Counted from the first letter of the stretch, positions 17,809 to 26,182 are shown. The stretch: 64,000 bases of DNA from Aliterella atlantica CENA595 (GCF_000952155.1 NZ_JYON01000020.1:1-64000); one strand, 5' to 3'. The notes: generated by a model from the letters alone, not told the origin. Numbers and translations: made by a program.

Positions 17809-19157
17809 TGATTTCGCCTATAGTTGATGTTGGTGTTAAAGATCGAGATGCTGTTTTAACTGCATTGTTGCAGCAGTGTCAAGGTCAAAAGCTGCAGGTG
17901 TTGGAACCAGAGATGTTGTCTTGGTTGCAGGAATTGCGCGATCGCGCTTGCGATCTAGTACATTTATATACATTACCAACAACGCGGGATGAAGAATGGC
18001 GGTTTACCGATTTATCTGCCCTGCGTCAAGTAAAATTTACCAATGCAGAGACGTTGCACGCAAAGTCTCCCACCGATATCGCCCCCCTAATATTGCCAGA
18101 AGCAGCAAATAGCCGTGTAGTATTTGTTAATGGCATTTACGCACCAGAATTATCGGCTGTTACCGATTTGCCTGATGGTATTGTAGCAAGCAATTTAGCT
18201 AGCTTACCTGTAGAAAAGCGATCGCAATTGCAAGATTATTTAGCCCAGATTCCAGGTACTCAAGAAGTTTTTACGGCTCTTAATACTGCTGGGATTGTTG
18301 ATGTGGCGGTAGTTTGGGTTGATAAGAATGTTGTAGTCGATACTCCTATTCATCTATTGTTTGTTACTGCTGGTGACGAACCTGTTGTGTCTCAACCTCG
18401 TTGTTTGGTGGTGGCTGAATCTGGTAGCCAGGTGACAGTAGTTGAAGAATATACGCACCAGAGAAAGGAAGACAGAGTTTATTTTAGTAATGCTGTAACT
18501 GAAATTTGGGTAGAGGAAAACGCCCAAGTTGAGCATACTAGGGTAGAAAGAGAGAGTTCAGAGGCTTTTCATATAGGAAAGACTGCGATCTCTCAAGCTC
18601 GTGATAGTCGTTATGCTTGTTATGCAGTTAGCTTAGGTGGTAAGCTTTCGCGGCATAATTTAGAGGTGTTGCAGGCTGGAGAACAAACTGATACTACTCT
18701 AAATGGGTTGACAGTCGTTGCTGGCTCTCAGGTAGGCGATACTCATAGTGCGATCGCTTTGAATTATCCTTATGGTACGAGCAATCAGTTGCATAAGTGT
18801 ATTGTGGCAGATAGAGCGCACGCGGTATTTAACGGTAAGGTGTTTGTGCCTAAACCCGCTCAGCTAACTAATGCCGCTCAGTTGAATCGCAATCTGCTCT
18901 TATCTCCTAGAGCTAGAGTTGATACTAAGCCTCAGCTAGAGATTACTGCTGACAATGTGAAGTGTTCTCACGGTGCTACAGTAAGTCAGTTAGAAGATGA
19001 TGAGGTGTTCTATCTGCAAAGTCGCGGCTTAAATGCTGATGATGCTCGCAATCTTTTAGTTAATGCATTTGCAGCGGAAATTATCAATCAGTTACCTTTG
19101 GAGTCTTTGCGTGCAAGCCTTACAACTGCTGTTAAGGATGCTTTGACGGAAGTTTAA
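17808..19157 (+). CDS. sufD: SufD, Fe-S assembly subunit
   Basis: A 449-residue SufD, the partner of SufB in the SufBC2D scaffold, needed for iron entry. It shares the beta-helix fold of SufB: QLEITADNVKCSHGATVSQLEDDEVFYLQSRGL near the C-terminus is the diagnostic segment, preceded by the LLSPRARVDTKPQLEI region. The N-terminus has the EEWRFTDLSAL motif common to SufD. The start codon overlaps the sufC stop (TAATG). sufS follows after 26 bases. Confidence 0.97.
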   Translation: MISPIVDVGVKDRDAVLTALLQQCQGQKLQVLEPEMLSWLQELRDRACDLVHLYTLPTTRDEEWRFTDLSALRQVKFTNAETLHAKSPTDIAPLILPEAANSRVVFVNGIYAPELSAVTDLPDGIVASNLASLPVEKRSQLQDYLAQIPGTQEVFTALNTAGIVDVAVVWVDKNVVVDTPIHLLFVTAGDEPVVSQPRCLVVAESGSQVTVVEEYTHQRKEDRVYFSNAVTEIWVEENAQVEHTRVERESSEAFHIGKTAISQARDSRYACYAVSLGGKLSRHNLEVLQAGEQTDTTLNGLTVVAGSQVGDTHSAIALNYPYGTSNQLHKCIVADRAHAVFNGKVFVPKPAQLTNAAQLNRNLLLSPRARVDTKPQLEITADNVKCSHGATVSQLEDDEVFYLQSRGLNADDARNLLVNAFAAEIINQLPLESLRASLTTAVKDALTEV

Positions 19158-19183
19158 ACAAGTAAATTTACTATTTATATACG

Positions 19184-20446
19184 ATGACTGTTACTAAAGA
19201 AAGAACTCTTGCCGATTTAGTCCGCGCCGATTTCCCGATTCTACATCAAGAAGTCAATGGCAAACCTCTAGTCTATTTGGATAATGCGGCTACTTCTCAA
19301 AAGCCTTTATTGGTTCTCAATACTTTAAAAGACTACTACGAGCAATATAATTCCAACGTGCATAGAGGCGTGCACACTCTAAGTGCTAAGGCGACAGATG
19401 CTTACGAAGGTGCGCGAGATAAAGTTGCTGCTTTTATAAAGGCGGCTTCGCGTCAAGAAATTGTCTTTACTCGCAATGCAACTGAGGCAATTAATTTAGT
19501 TGCTTATAGTTGGGGTAATAGTAATTTAAAAGCTGGTGATGAGATCGTGTTGTCGGTGATGGAACACCACAGCAATCTTATTCCTTGGCAGTTGCTAGCG
19601 CAAAGAACTGGTGCTGTACTCAAGTTTGTGGAATTAACCGAAACAGAAGAATTCGATCTCGAACAGTTCAAGTCTCTAGTTTCCGAGAAAACTAAGTTGG
19701 TTGCAGTTGTTCATGTTTCTAATACATTAGGTTGTATTAATCCGATTGCGGAAATTACGGCGATCGCGCATCAGTTTGGCGCTAAAGTATTACTGGATGC
19801 TTGCCAAAGTGTCCCCCATATGCCTATCGACGTGCAGAAATTAGACTGCGATTGGTTGGTAGCTTCTGGGCATAAAATGTGCGCTCCGACTGGAATTGGC
19901 TTTTTGTATGGCAAGTTAGATTTACTGCGCTCCATGCCTCCATTTTTGGGCGGTGGTGAGATGATTGCCGATGTATATCTAGATAGCGCTACCTATGCCG
20001 ATTTACCGCATAAGTTTGAAGCCGGAACGCCAGCTATTGCAGAAGCGATCGCATTAGGGGCAGCGGTAGACTATCTTAGCAATATCGGTATGGATAAAAT
20101 CTATACTTACGAGGCTGAATTAACTGGTTATTTGTTCGAGCAATTAGGGCAAATTCCTGAAATCCGCACTTATGGACCTTTACCCAAAGTAGCAGGTTTA
20201 GGTAGAGCGGCGCTGGCTTCTTTTACAGCAGGCGATGTTCATCCTCACGACTTATCTACGATCTTGGATCAAGCTGGGGTGGCGATTCGTGCGGGACATC
20301 ATTGCACTCAACCTTTGCACCGCTACTTGAAGGCACAATCTACAGCTAGAGCTAGTTTATCTTTCTATAACACTCGCGAGGAAATTGATGTATTTATTAC
20401 TGCTTTGCGGGAAGCTGTAGAGTTTTTTGGCAGTATCTTCGGTTAA
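19184..20446 (+). CDS. sufS: SufS, cysteine desulfurase (type II)
   Basis: A 420-residue PLP enzyme that takes sulfur from cysteine to feed SufBCD. The PLP lysine is Lys231 in [13 protein letters not shown] and the persulfide-forming cysteine is Cys374 in [14 protein letters not shown], the short-loop form typical of SufS rather than IscS. The N-terminal [11 protein letters not shown] and VHRGVHTLS segments also match. No sufE or sufU gene follows; the sulfur-transfer partner must be elsewhere. It closes the suf operon. Confidence 0.97.
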   Translation: MTVTKERTLADLVRADFPILHQEVNGKPLVYLDNAATSQKPLLVLNTLKDYYEQYNSNVHRGVHTLSAKATDAYEGARDKVAAFIKAASRQEIVFTRNATEAINLVAYSWGNSNLKAGDEIVLSVMEHHSNLIPWQLLAQRTGAVLKFVELTETEEFDLEQFKSLVSEKTKLVAVVHVSNTLGCINPIAEITAIAHQFGAKVLLDACQSVPHMPIDVQKLDCDWLVASGHKMCAPTGIGFLYGKLDLLRSMPPFLGGGEMIADVYLDSATYADLPHKFEAGTPAIAEAIALGAAVDYLSNIGMDKIYTYEAELTGYLFEQLGQIPEIRTYGPLPKVAGLGRAALASFTAGDVHPHDLSTILDQAGVAIRAGHHCTQPLHRYLKAQSTARASLSFYNTREEIDVFITALREAVEFFGSIFG

Positions 20447-20627
20447 AGAAACTGTAATTTGTTCTTAGTTCTTCTGTGCATCAGCAGGAAATGTAATGGC
20501 TGCGCTGTCCTAATTGCCAGCGTGCGGTATCGATCTTGCTATTACTTCCTGCTAGCTATAGGAGCGAAAGTAGAGTAAATATTAATGAGGTTGAAAAAAT
20601 CGAAGTCCAAATTTGCCCAAATCAAAA

Positions 20628-20807
20628 ATGTCTTCAGAGTTGCAATGGTATGTACTGTGCAATTTAATCAATGGATTGCCTCAAATTCAGTGGTATGTGT
20701 ATAAGATTGAGGTTACAGGAGACTTTTTATATATTCATTCTAGAAGTTCAACTCTGGCAGAAAATACCACCCTTTTTATCATTAATGCCCAAGGAGAATT
20801 TATTTAA
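20628..20807 (+). CDS. unrecognised small protein A1 (first of an overlapping pair)
   Basis: A 59-residue protein of unknown function starting at ATG 20628; a TTG at 20613 would add five residues. It aligns with the protein at 24403-24588: both carry ELQW near the start, a following LC, an EI/EV-x-G-x-FLY strand and end in an I-x-(N/D)-x-(Q/E)GE turn. The stop overlaps the start of the next gene (TAATG). The same two-gene arrangement recurs 3.8 kb downstream. The pattern reads as a compact beta-rich domain; I know no named family for it. Confidence 0.6.
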   Translation: MSSELQWYVLCNLINGLPQIQWYVYKIEVTGDFLYIHSRSSTLAENTTLFIINAQGEFI

Positions 20808-21025
20808 TGAGCGTAAGTAATCTCAAAAATCTTAGCACTGATGAATTAGTTAAACAGTTCAAGGAAGCTACCCTGATTGGTACACCACCTCAAGAACTTA
20901 TTAGTGAGCTAAAAAATAGACCTGGTATTGCTTTTATCAATGCTACTGATTCAGCCGAAGTTACCCTAGAAAAAGCTCGTGCTGCAATCGAGCGAGTGGA
21001 GAAGGGTAATCGTCAAAGTTCTTAA
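20807..21025 (+). CDS. unrecognised small protein B1 (second of the pair)
   Basis: A 72-residue, mostly helical protein that overlaps the end of the preceding small gene by one base, implying coupled translation. It resembles the 67-residue protein at 24585-24788 only weakly: an N-terminal acidic L-x-x-D-x-(L/I) helix and a C-terminal K-x-(R/K)-AAI helix. It is followed after 76 bases by a 47-bp sequence that also follows the second pair. No toxin, antitoxin or leader-peptide family is recognisable. Confidence 0.6.
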   Translation: MSVSNLKNLSTDELVKQFKEATLIGTPPQELISELKNRPGIAFINATDSAEVTLEKARAAIERVEKGNRQSS

Positions 21026-21101
21026 GCATTGGCTAAATAATCTCAAATGCTGTTTAGCATTACTGTCTATCAGCTTATACGTAACAGATCAATCTGGCGA
21101 T

Positions 21102-21148
21102 ACTGAACGCTAGACATCAGTCCTGCTCAAATCCTTGATTTATCGTCC
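21102..21148. repeat. conserved tail sequence, copy 1
   Basis: ACTGAACG, then ACATCAGTCCTGCTCAAAT, then CTTGATT and ATCGTCC match the sequence at 24790-24835 with a few changes and one indel. Both copies follow the small-gene pair, so it belongs to the duplicated unit. Confidence 0.8.
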
Positions 21149-21158
21149 TTATGCATAT

Positions 21159-21347
21159 AGTGAATGCTGCCGATTGATGACAAAAGCGATCGCTTCGACA
21201 ATTTTCCCACCTATAAACACTTTCACCCAGCGAGGAATATAAGTTCCGGCAATCATTTCTCGTCGCCAAAGTAACTGCAATTTCGTAGCAACATAACTAG
21301 CTGCAATTTGATAGGCAACGCCGCGACAACTACCCCCGCGATCTAGT
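21159..21347 (-). pseudogene. internal fragment of a chaC-like gene
   Basis: These 189 bases match 25701-25889, inside the intact gamma-glutamylcyclotransferase-like gene, with about 11 substitutions and no indels by my reading. Only an inner stretch is present, with neither start nor stop. The reading frame stays open (for example AASYVATKLQ against AASDVATELQ). It is a duplication remnant ending directly at a hairpin repeat. Confidence 0.88.
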
Positions 21348-21353
21348 TAGCGA

Positions 21354-21382
21354 TAGGGTGCGTTGCAAGTCAACGCACCCTA
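21354..21382. repeat. GGGTGCGTTG hairpin repeat, full copy
   Basis: TAGGGTGCGTTG and CAACGCACCCTA form a perfect 12-pair stem around CAAGT. It abuts the chaC fragment. Related copies lie at 25389-25428, 32482-32509 and 35276-35302, with half copies at 24173-24184 and 24850-24861. It behaves like a small dispersed palindromic element. Confidence 0.88.
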
Positions 21383-21503
21383 CTACTGCTCGACTACTCA
21401 ATTGATGGCGCTAAATGGGTTAACTGCGGAGAACTTAGTTAAACGCACTATGGAATTGATTGGTTGATAAATAGTTTGCTAATAACTTATTAATAATTTG
21501 GCT

Positions 21504-21564
21504 ACAGCAGATATACGTAAAGTAATATGAAGTTATTAATTATATGCGTATATCTGCTGTTTTT
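21504..21564 (+). terminator. 14-bp hairpin followed by a T-run
   Basis: ACAGCAGATATACG at 21504-21517 pairs perfectly with CGTATATCTGCTGT at 21547-21560, and five T residues follow. The 29-base loop is long for a simple terminator and may itself fold. No gene lies directly upstream on the plus strand, so it could end a small RNA or the transcript of the small-gene pair, or be a palindromic element. Confidence 0.5.
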
Positions 21565-21704
21565 GTTAATGATTTTAATTGATTAAATATTTATAAATAA
21601 ACAATCATATAAATTTTGATATGCTAAAACTCACAAAACAGTAGCAGCAATTTATGTTGCAAAGAAAACAGCTAATAATTTTTATAATTAAGTTGAATTA
21701 AATT

Positions 21705-21733
21705 GTATGGTGCGTTTTGAAAACGCACCATAC
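21705..21733. repeat. 29-bp near-perfect palindrome
   Basis: GTATGGTGCGTTTT and AAAACGCACCATAC are perfect 14-base arms around a single G. The GGTGCGTT core recalls the hairpin family at 21354-21382, so it may be a diverged relative; a protein-binding site is the alternative. Confidence 0.7.
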
Positions 21734-22164
21734 AAGAGAGGCGATCGCACTTTAGACTACTAGAAGCAATAGTAGTAATTAGTGCAGCCATATAGCTATA
21801 TATTCAGCAGTATAAGATGGTCGCTGCGCGAATTTTTGCGTGGGCATCGCTCGTCACATAAAAGCTTCTAGCCTGGGCACAGACAACGAGAAACCAAGTC
21901 ATGTCTTAGTTGGCAATGCCCTAGAAGAAAAAATGTATTAGCAGCATTTGAGCAAACATTATATTTTCTTGACAGCCGACATCCACAGATGCGATCGCTT
22001 TTTGTTTGCCATTCTTAGGCTAGCAAAATAAGACGCTTGCATATATAAGCTGTGAACTTTAAGTGGATGCAAAAAGTATGAATGCTAGAAAGTATCACCA
22101 AAACAGAACATATGCGTCAAGCAAAAGATGCATCGATTTTATTTGAATTGAAAGGATTGATTAT

Positions 22165-23976
22165 ATGATATTAAAAAGTTCCATAGTTGTTATTATCTGC
22201 GCTACCGCCATTAGTAGTTCGATTAATCCAGTAGTAGCTCAAAATACAAACAACCTTTTCATTGCGGATGCAACAACTAGCTCGAAGAATGCCACAGGTA
22301 AAGCGACTGATGTTCTCGATAATAACGACAATACTTGGTGGAGTGCTGATGGCAATGGTCAGTACCTCGAACTCAATACAGGTGGGTTGGCAACAGTAAA
22401 CGCCGTAAAGATTAAGTTCTATGATGGTGACAGCACTGCCACTTTCGATGTGGATGTATCGACGGACGGGATTAGTTGGAAGCGAGTCTTAGCCAACCAG
22501 AACAGCCAACGCACAGGCAACTTGGAGCGATATGGGTTCTCTAGTCAAAAAGGAAGATACTTGCGGCTCATTAATCGTGGCAATAAGCTCGCCATCAGAC
22601 AAGTTGTTGTAGAAGGCGTACCAACAAACAAAACATACTATGTAGACTGCACCAATGGCAGCGATACAAATAATGCAGGTACGACCCCAAGTAGTGCCTG
22701 GAAAACACTGAATCCGGTTAACCGTTGGAGTAATCCACTAACACTAAATCCAGGCGACAGTTTGCTGCTCAAACGAGGTTGTACTTTCGCAGGACCCCTA
22801 AATGCAAGGTGGACTGGCAGCAGCAGCGCCCCAATTGCGTTTGGTGCTTATGGTAGTTCCAATCTTTCTAGACCTACGATCGACAAGGTAGCCGAGAGCA
22901 ATGAAGTCGTCAAAATTACTGGGCAACATCAACTTTTTGAGTACATTAAGGTACGGGCAACTAAGCCAGGGGGGTCTGCAAACGCTCAAAAATGTAAATC
23001 TCAACCTGTCGGGTGGTTAATTGGCTTCGATACCAGAAGCGGCAGTTCGCATAACATCGTGCGTTATAGCCAGGCAAGCGGTTTTACTGCTGGCATCCGT
23101 TTTGGAGAAGGTTCTTCGCACAACAAAGCGCTATATAACAAACTGACGTTTAACAACATCATGAATAGTCTTACCGCTCAGAAGTACGACGATGATTCAG
23201 GTGCTTGGGGAATATTACTCAACGGCGATTATAACGAGGTAGCCTACAACTACTTTGAGGGCAATGTTGGCTGTTCGGAAGACTACGAAGTTGATGGTGC
23301 AAGCGTGGAAGTTTACAAGGGCAGCAATAACTACGTTCATTATAATACAAGCTTGCGCGAGTCTACTTTTACCGAGCTTGGCGGTAGCAGTGACGATCGA
23401 GCGGAAAACAATAAGTATGCTTACAACGTATATAGCGCTTTGGGATTTAAATCGCCCTACATCGACTCTACTACGCTAGATCGCTTGCAAAAACGGGGTG
23501 GAGAGTTATTGATGGTACGAGGATACAAAAGTAGCTGGGGAGCTAATCCAGGTACAGAGTTTTATCACAATACGGGATATTGGCTCAACGGTGGTATTTT
23601 ATGCATTGATGGATGTAGCGCAGATATTTTGCAAGCACGTAACAACATTATGGTGGCAAGTCAAAATCCCCATAGATATTTAGTCGAGTCGGATGCAAAG
23701 TTTGGCGAATCAAATAATATTTATTGGCAAGCCGCTTCCTACACTGGACCTCAGTTATTTTTCATTGCCGGATCTAATAGTCCCGCTTCAACATCTCTGA
23801 AGGTAGATCCCATGTTTGTAGATCCTGCAAACGCTAACTTCCGTACTCGATCTGGTAGCTCTGCGATTAATGCAGCAACCAATGTAGATTTATCGTGGGC
23901 AAATTCATCACAAGACATTTACGGCAATTCTGCGCCTAGAGGGTCTGCACGCGATATCGGAGCAGCAGAATACTAA
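22165..23976 (+). CDS. secreted discoidin (F5/8 type C)-like and parallel beta-helix protein
   Basis: A 603-residue exported protein. Residues 1-25 form a signal peptide (hydrophobic core, then VVAQN). Residues about 35-150 look like an F5/8 type C (discoidin) carbohydrate-binding domain: DNNDNTWWSADGNGQYLELNTGG, VDVSTDGISWKRV and KGRYLRLINRGN. The rest is a right-handed parallel beta-helix beginning YYVDCTNGSDTNNAGTTPSSAWKTL and ending APRGSARDIGAAEY, the fold of many polysaccharide lyases and hydrolases. I see no assured catalytic residues. It stands alone in a gene-poor stretch with a good ribosome-binding site. A role on extracellular polysaccharide is inferred. Confidence 0.85.
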   Translation: MILKSSIVVIICATAISSSINPVVAQNTNNLFIADATTSSKNATGKATDVLDNNDNTWWSADGNGQYLELNTGGLATVNAVKIKFYDGDSTATFDVDVSTDGISWKRVLANQNSQRTGNLERYGFSSQKGRYLRLINRGNKLAIRQVVVEGVPTNKTYYVDCTNGSDTNNAGTTPSSAWKTLNPVNRWSNPLTLNPGDSLLLKRGCTFAGPLNARWTGSSSAPIAFGAYGSSNLSRPTIDKVAESNEVVKITGQHQLFEYIKVRATKPGGSANAQKCKSQPVGWLIGFDTRSGSSHNIVRYSQASGFTAGIRFGEGSSHNKALYNKLTFNNIMNSLTAQKYDDDSGAWGILLNGDYNEVAYNYFEGNVGCSEDYEVDGASVEVYKGSNNYVHYNTSLRESTFTELGGSSDDRAENNKYAYNVYSALGFKSPYIDSTTLDRLQKRGGELLMVRGYKSSWGANPGTEFYHNTGYWLNGGILCIDGCSADILQARNNIMVASQNPHRYLVESDAKFGESNNIYWQAASYTGPQLFFIAGSNSPASTSLKVDPMFVDPANANFRTRSGSSAINAATNVDLSWANSSQDIYGNSAPRGSARDIGAAEY

Positions 23977-24045
23977 TAGATAGAGTCTACGAATTAATTG
24001 AAATAAAAGTACCAAAACAAGACATAGTTATCGGCTTCCATACTC

Positions 24046-24327
24046 CTAAAATGCGCCAACTAACAGATTCCGCTGTAGGTTAAAGTCTCTACTGAATTTT
24101 TTCCTCATCTCATCTATAGTTTGTGCTAGCGCTGCGATCGCAACTTCTAAGTAGGGAGTGGCTAGGTAGCGGTAGGGTGCGTTGCTAGGTGTCCCGTCTC
24201 GTGCAGAATAGCAGTAAGCAAATCGTAGCGATCGCAGGCTGCTAGAGTCTGTGGCAGCGTCGTAGACAGTATCGCTTAGATTATTAGTAAATTCGCTAAC
24301 AAATAGCTCTAATATAGCCATTATCAT
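24046..24327 (-). CDS. possible small protein, 93 aa
   Basis: An open frame with an ATG start and plausible codon use, but no family I recognise. It reads through a half copy of the hairpin repeat (24173-24184), which becomes part of its SNAPYRYLA segment. It could be a real accessory gene, a decayed gene into which the repeat inserted, or a chance frame. The rest of the 23977-24402 spacer shows nothing else. Confidence 0.35.
   Translation of the reverse strand: MIMAILELFVSEFTNNLSDTVYDAATDSSSLRSLRFAYCYSARDGTPSNAPYRYLATPYLEVAIAALAQTIDEMRKKFSRDFNLQRNLLVGAF
24173..24184. repeat. GGGTGCGTTG element, half copy
   Basis: TAGGGTGCGTTG preceded by TAGCGG, with no complementary right arm downstream. 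The same flank and half arm occur at 24850-24861. Confidence 0.65.
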
Positions 24328-24402
24328 TACTTATGTGGCACTACCCATCCCACAAAACCTAACGATACTACTGAAGCTGAAAAAGCAATAAAATACGATT
24401 AT

Positions 24403-24588
24403 ATGCCCGAAACACCTACAGAGCTACAATGGGAGAGACTATGTAGTTTAGTATCTGCACTATCATTGACCCGAAGATATATTTCCAGAATGGAAATAGT
24501 AGGAGGATTTTTATACGTAATAACTCAATCTTGCAATGCCGATAATATGCAGACTTACATCTTAGACTCAGAGGGAGAGCTATTATGA
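24403..24588 (+). CDS. unrecognised small protein A2 (paralog of the one at 20628)
   Basis: A 61-residue protein starting at ATG. Shared with the copy at 20628-20807: ELQW near residue 7, a following LC, an EI-x-G-x-FLY strand near residue 30 and the terminal I-x-D-x-EGE turn. Overall identity is moderate, so the copies are old or fast-evolving. Its stop overlaps the next start by four bases (ATGA). Function unknown. Confidence 0.6.
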   Translation: MPETPTELQWERLCSLVSALSLTRRYISRMEIVGGFLYVITQSCNADNMQTYILDSEGELL

Positions 24589-24788
24589 GTTCAGCAGAAA
24601 TAATGTACCTTGACCACGACCAAATTCCTGCCTATGTCGAAAGTCAAGCAGCGCTGGGTCGCGATCGCGTATCCGTCCTCCAAGAAATTGCTGCCTTGAG
24701 AAAAGATGTGACACTACTATCAGTAGCAGATGATAAAAACACTTTTCTGGCAAAAATTAAGGCTGCTATCAATTCTGCTAAAGAATAG
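24585..24788 (+). CDS. unrecognised small protein B2 (second of the second pair)
   Basis: A 67-residue, mainly helical protein overlapping the preceding gene by four bases. It is weakly similar to the protein at 20807-21025 in its N-terminal acidic helix and C-terminal KAAI helix. The conserved tail sequence begins two bases after its stop. The paired, overlapping architecture is preserved in both copies, which argues that both proteins are made together. Confidence 0.58.
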   Translation: MSSAEIMYLDHDQIPAYVESQAALGRDRVSVLQEIAALRKDVTLLSVADDKNTFLAKIKAAINSAKE

Positions 24789-24789
24789 A

Positions 24790-24835
24790 ACTGAACGATA
24801 AACATCAGTCCTGCTCAAATTCTTGATTATCGTCC
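24790..24835. repeat. conserved tail sequence, copy 2
   Basis: This is the second copy of the sequence at 21102-21148. Here ACGATAA at 24795-24801 and TTATCGT at 24827-24833 can pair around the conserved ACATCAGTCCTGCTCAAAT core, so it may act as an RNA hairpin ending the small-gene transcript. Confidence 0.78.
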
Positions 24836-24849
24836 CTAGTAGTTAGCGG

Positions 24850-24861
24850 TAGGGTGCGTTG
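24850..24861. repeat. GGGTGCGTTG element, half copy
   Basis: TAGGGTGCGTTG with the TTAGCGG flank, 14 bases after the conserved tail. No right arm follows; the pentapeptide gene starts eight bases later. It marks the point where the two duplicated units stop matching. Confidence 0.65.
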
Positions 24862-24868
24862 CTAAACT

Positions 24869-25363
24869 ATGAAGATGACTGCCGATGAATTTTTCGCTCG
24901 CTATGCTGCTGGAGAGAGAGATTTCTTTAGAATTGAACTCACCGATGCTGACCTCAGTAGAGCGACTGGTTGGGAAAAGAACAATCCCATTGGACAAGCC
25001 ATTACTGGAACTGTTTTGGGAGAAGGGGATCTTAGTGGTACTAACTTCAGTGCCAACGATATGCGTGGTTGTAACTTCAGTCGCTCCAAAATGGTTAGAT
25101 GTAAATTTATTCTCACTAATTTGACCGGAAGTTGCTTTAGTGGTTGTGATTTGAGAAATTGTGATTTTGGAGGAGCTAAGTTGATTCGTACTGATTTGAT
25201 GGAAGCCAACCTCGGTGGAGCTAATATGACTGGGGTTGACTTGACTGGAGCCGATATGACTGGAGCCAATGATGGGGGAGCTTGGTACGAAAGTGCTCTT
25301 TTTTGCGATACTACTCTCCCAGATGGAACTTTCTTGAAAGGACCCCATCCCGTTCCAGATTGA
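24869..25363 (+). CDS. pentapeptide repeat protein, 164 aa
   Basis: Starts MKMTADEFFARYAAGERDF, a lead-in common in cyanobacterial pentapeptide-repeat proteins, then has A(D/N)LxX-type five-residue repeats from about residue 25 to 135 (TDADLS, EGDLSGTNFS, GCDLRNCDFGGAKL, MEANLGGANMTGVDL). Such repeats build a square right-handed beta-helix; most members have no known function, though some mimic DNA and bind gyrase. No signal peptide or transmembrane segment. It lies between a half and a full hairpin element and is absent from the first duplicated unit. Confidence 0.85.
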   Translation: MKMTADEFFARYAAGERDFFRIELTDADLSRATGWEKNNPIGQAITGTVLGEGDLSGTNFSANDMRGCNFSRSKMVRCKFILTNLTGSCFSGCDLRNCDFGGAKLIRTDLMEANLGGANMTGVDLTGADMTGANDGGAWYESALFCDTTLPDGTFLKGPHPVPD

Positions 25364-25388
25364 GTGTATTAAATTGTCATCCCCAGTT

Positions 25389-25428
25389 AGTAATAGGGTA
25401 CGTTGCAAATTCAACATACCCTATTACT
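25389..25428. repeat. GGGTACGTTG hairpin repeat, full copy
   Basis: AGTAATAGGGTACGTTG and CAACATACCCTATTACT form a 17-pair stem with one mismatch around CAAATT, 25 bases after the pentapeptide gene. A variant of the element at 21354-21382. It could also end that gene's transcript. Confidence 0.8.
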
Positions 25429-25516
25429 GTTTATGGATGGTAGCAGCGTCATCTCCTCGCGCATGACCTTAAGGTATGCATAGTCTATTAAAGATAAGCG
25501 ATCGCTCTTTCTGCAA

Positions 25517-26182
25517 TTAAGACTTAAGTTGTTGCCTTGCTACTACCCGATCGCCAAGTAAGTTCAATGTCTCATCTTTGATCCCCACTGTAGCTAGTCC
25601 ATCAATTGTTTGCAGCAAATAATCAGCACAGGAGCCAAGTTGACCGCTTGCTGTAGCAATGCTCTCAATAGTTGCATCCAAAGATAAACTACGCGCGTAC
25701 AGTGAATGCTGGCGATTGATGACAAAAGCGATCGCTTCTACAATCTTCCCGCCTATAAACACTTTCACCCAGCGAGGAATATAAGTTCCAGCAATCATTT
25801 CTCGTCGCCAAAGTAACTGCAATTCTGTAGCAACATCGCTAGCTGCAATTTGGTAGGCAACGCCGCGACAACTTCCCCCGCGATCTAGTCCCAAAACTAA
25901 GCCAGGATTATCTGGAGTACCGCGACCAACAGGAGTCCAATGACAAAAGCGACGATGCCATCCGTAGACTGTACCGACGCAGCGATCGCTGTATAAAAAA
26001 ATAGGGTTCCAAATTAGCGAACCGTAAGCAAAAATCCAGACATCAGAGCCTTGACGTTGTTGCAGAATATCATCAATCGACTGCTGTAGCTGCTCCTCAG
26101 TTAATAGATGCCAACCCAATCCTGCCTGTGAAATCATCGCTTGCAAACGACTCGATTCCAGATCCATCCGAGTCAGTGTCAC
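25517..26182 (-). CDS. ChaC-like gamma-glutamylcyclotransferase
   Basis: A 221-residue protein of the ChaC branch of gamma-glutamylcyclotransferases, which cleave glutathione to 5-oxoproline and Cys-Gly. The diagnostic glycine-loop WIFAYGSLIWNP sits near residues 48-59, followed by GWHRRFCHW and the LLWRREMIAGTY helix with a likely catalytic Glu. Start is GTG at 26182 or ATG at 26167; a GAGG lies before the GTG. A 189-base internal copy of this gene is at 21159-21347. Family is clear; substrate is inferred. Confidence 0.9.
   Translation of the reverse strand: MTLTRMDLESSRLQAMISQAGLGWHLLTEEQLQQSIDDILQQRQGSDVWIFAYGSLIWNPIFLYSDRCVGTVYGWHRRFCHWTPVGRGTPDNPGLVLGLDRGGSCRGVAYQIAASDVATELQLLWRREMIAGTYIPRWVKVFIGGKIVEAIAFVINRQHSLYARSLSLDATIESIATASGQLGSCADYLLQTIDGLATVGIKDETLNLLGDRVVARQQLKS

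Larger units (their letters stand above)
21383..22164. other. gene-poor spacer with small palindromes
   Basis: No convincing gene is present. A 20-codon frame at 21405-21467 (MALNGLTAENLVKRTMELIG) looks like a coding remnant I cannot place. A strong hairpin lies at 21504-21564 and a long palindrome at 21705-21733. A GAAAGGATT ribosome-binding site near 22150 serves the next gene. Confidence 0.5.

Noticed and set aside
20483..20553. AGCAGGAA and TTCCTGCT inverted pair after sufS
   Set aside because: Eight pairs across a loop of about 55 bases and no T-run; too weak to call a terminator or RNA.
21840..21960. Minus-strand protein-like stretch (FLVVCAQARSFYVTSDAH)
   Set aside because: Short, without start, stop context or a family I can name. 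It may be a gene remnant but cannot be supported.
24836..25417. 193-codon minus-strand frame rich in Ser, Thr and Ile
   Set aside because: It is the antisense of the pentapeptide-repeat gene; the periodic codons of that gene keep the opposite strand open.
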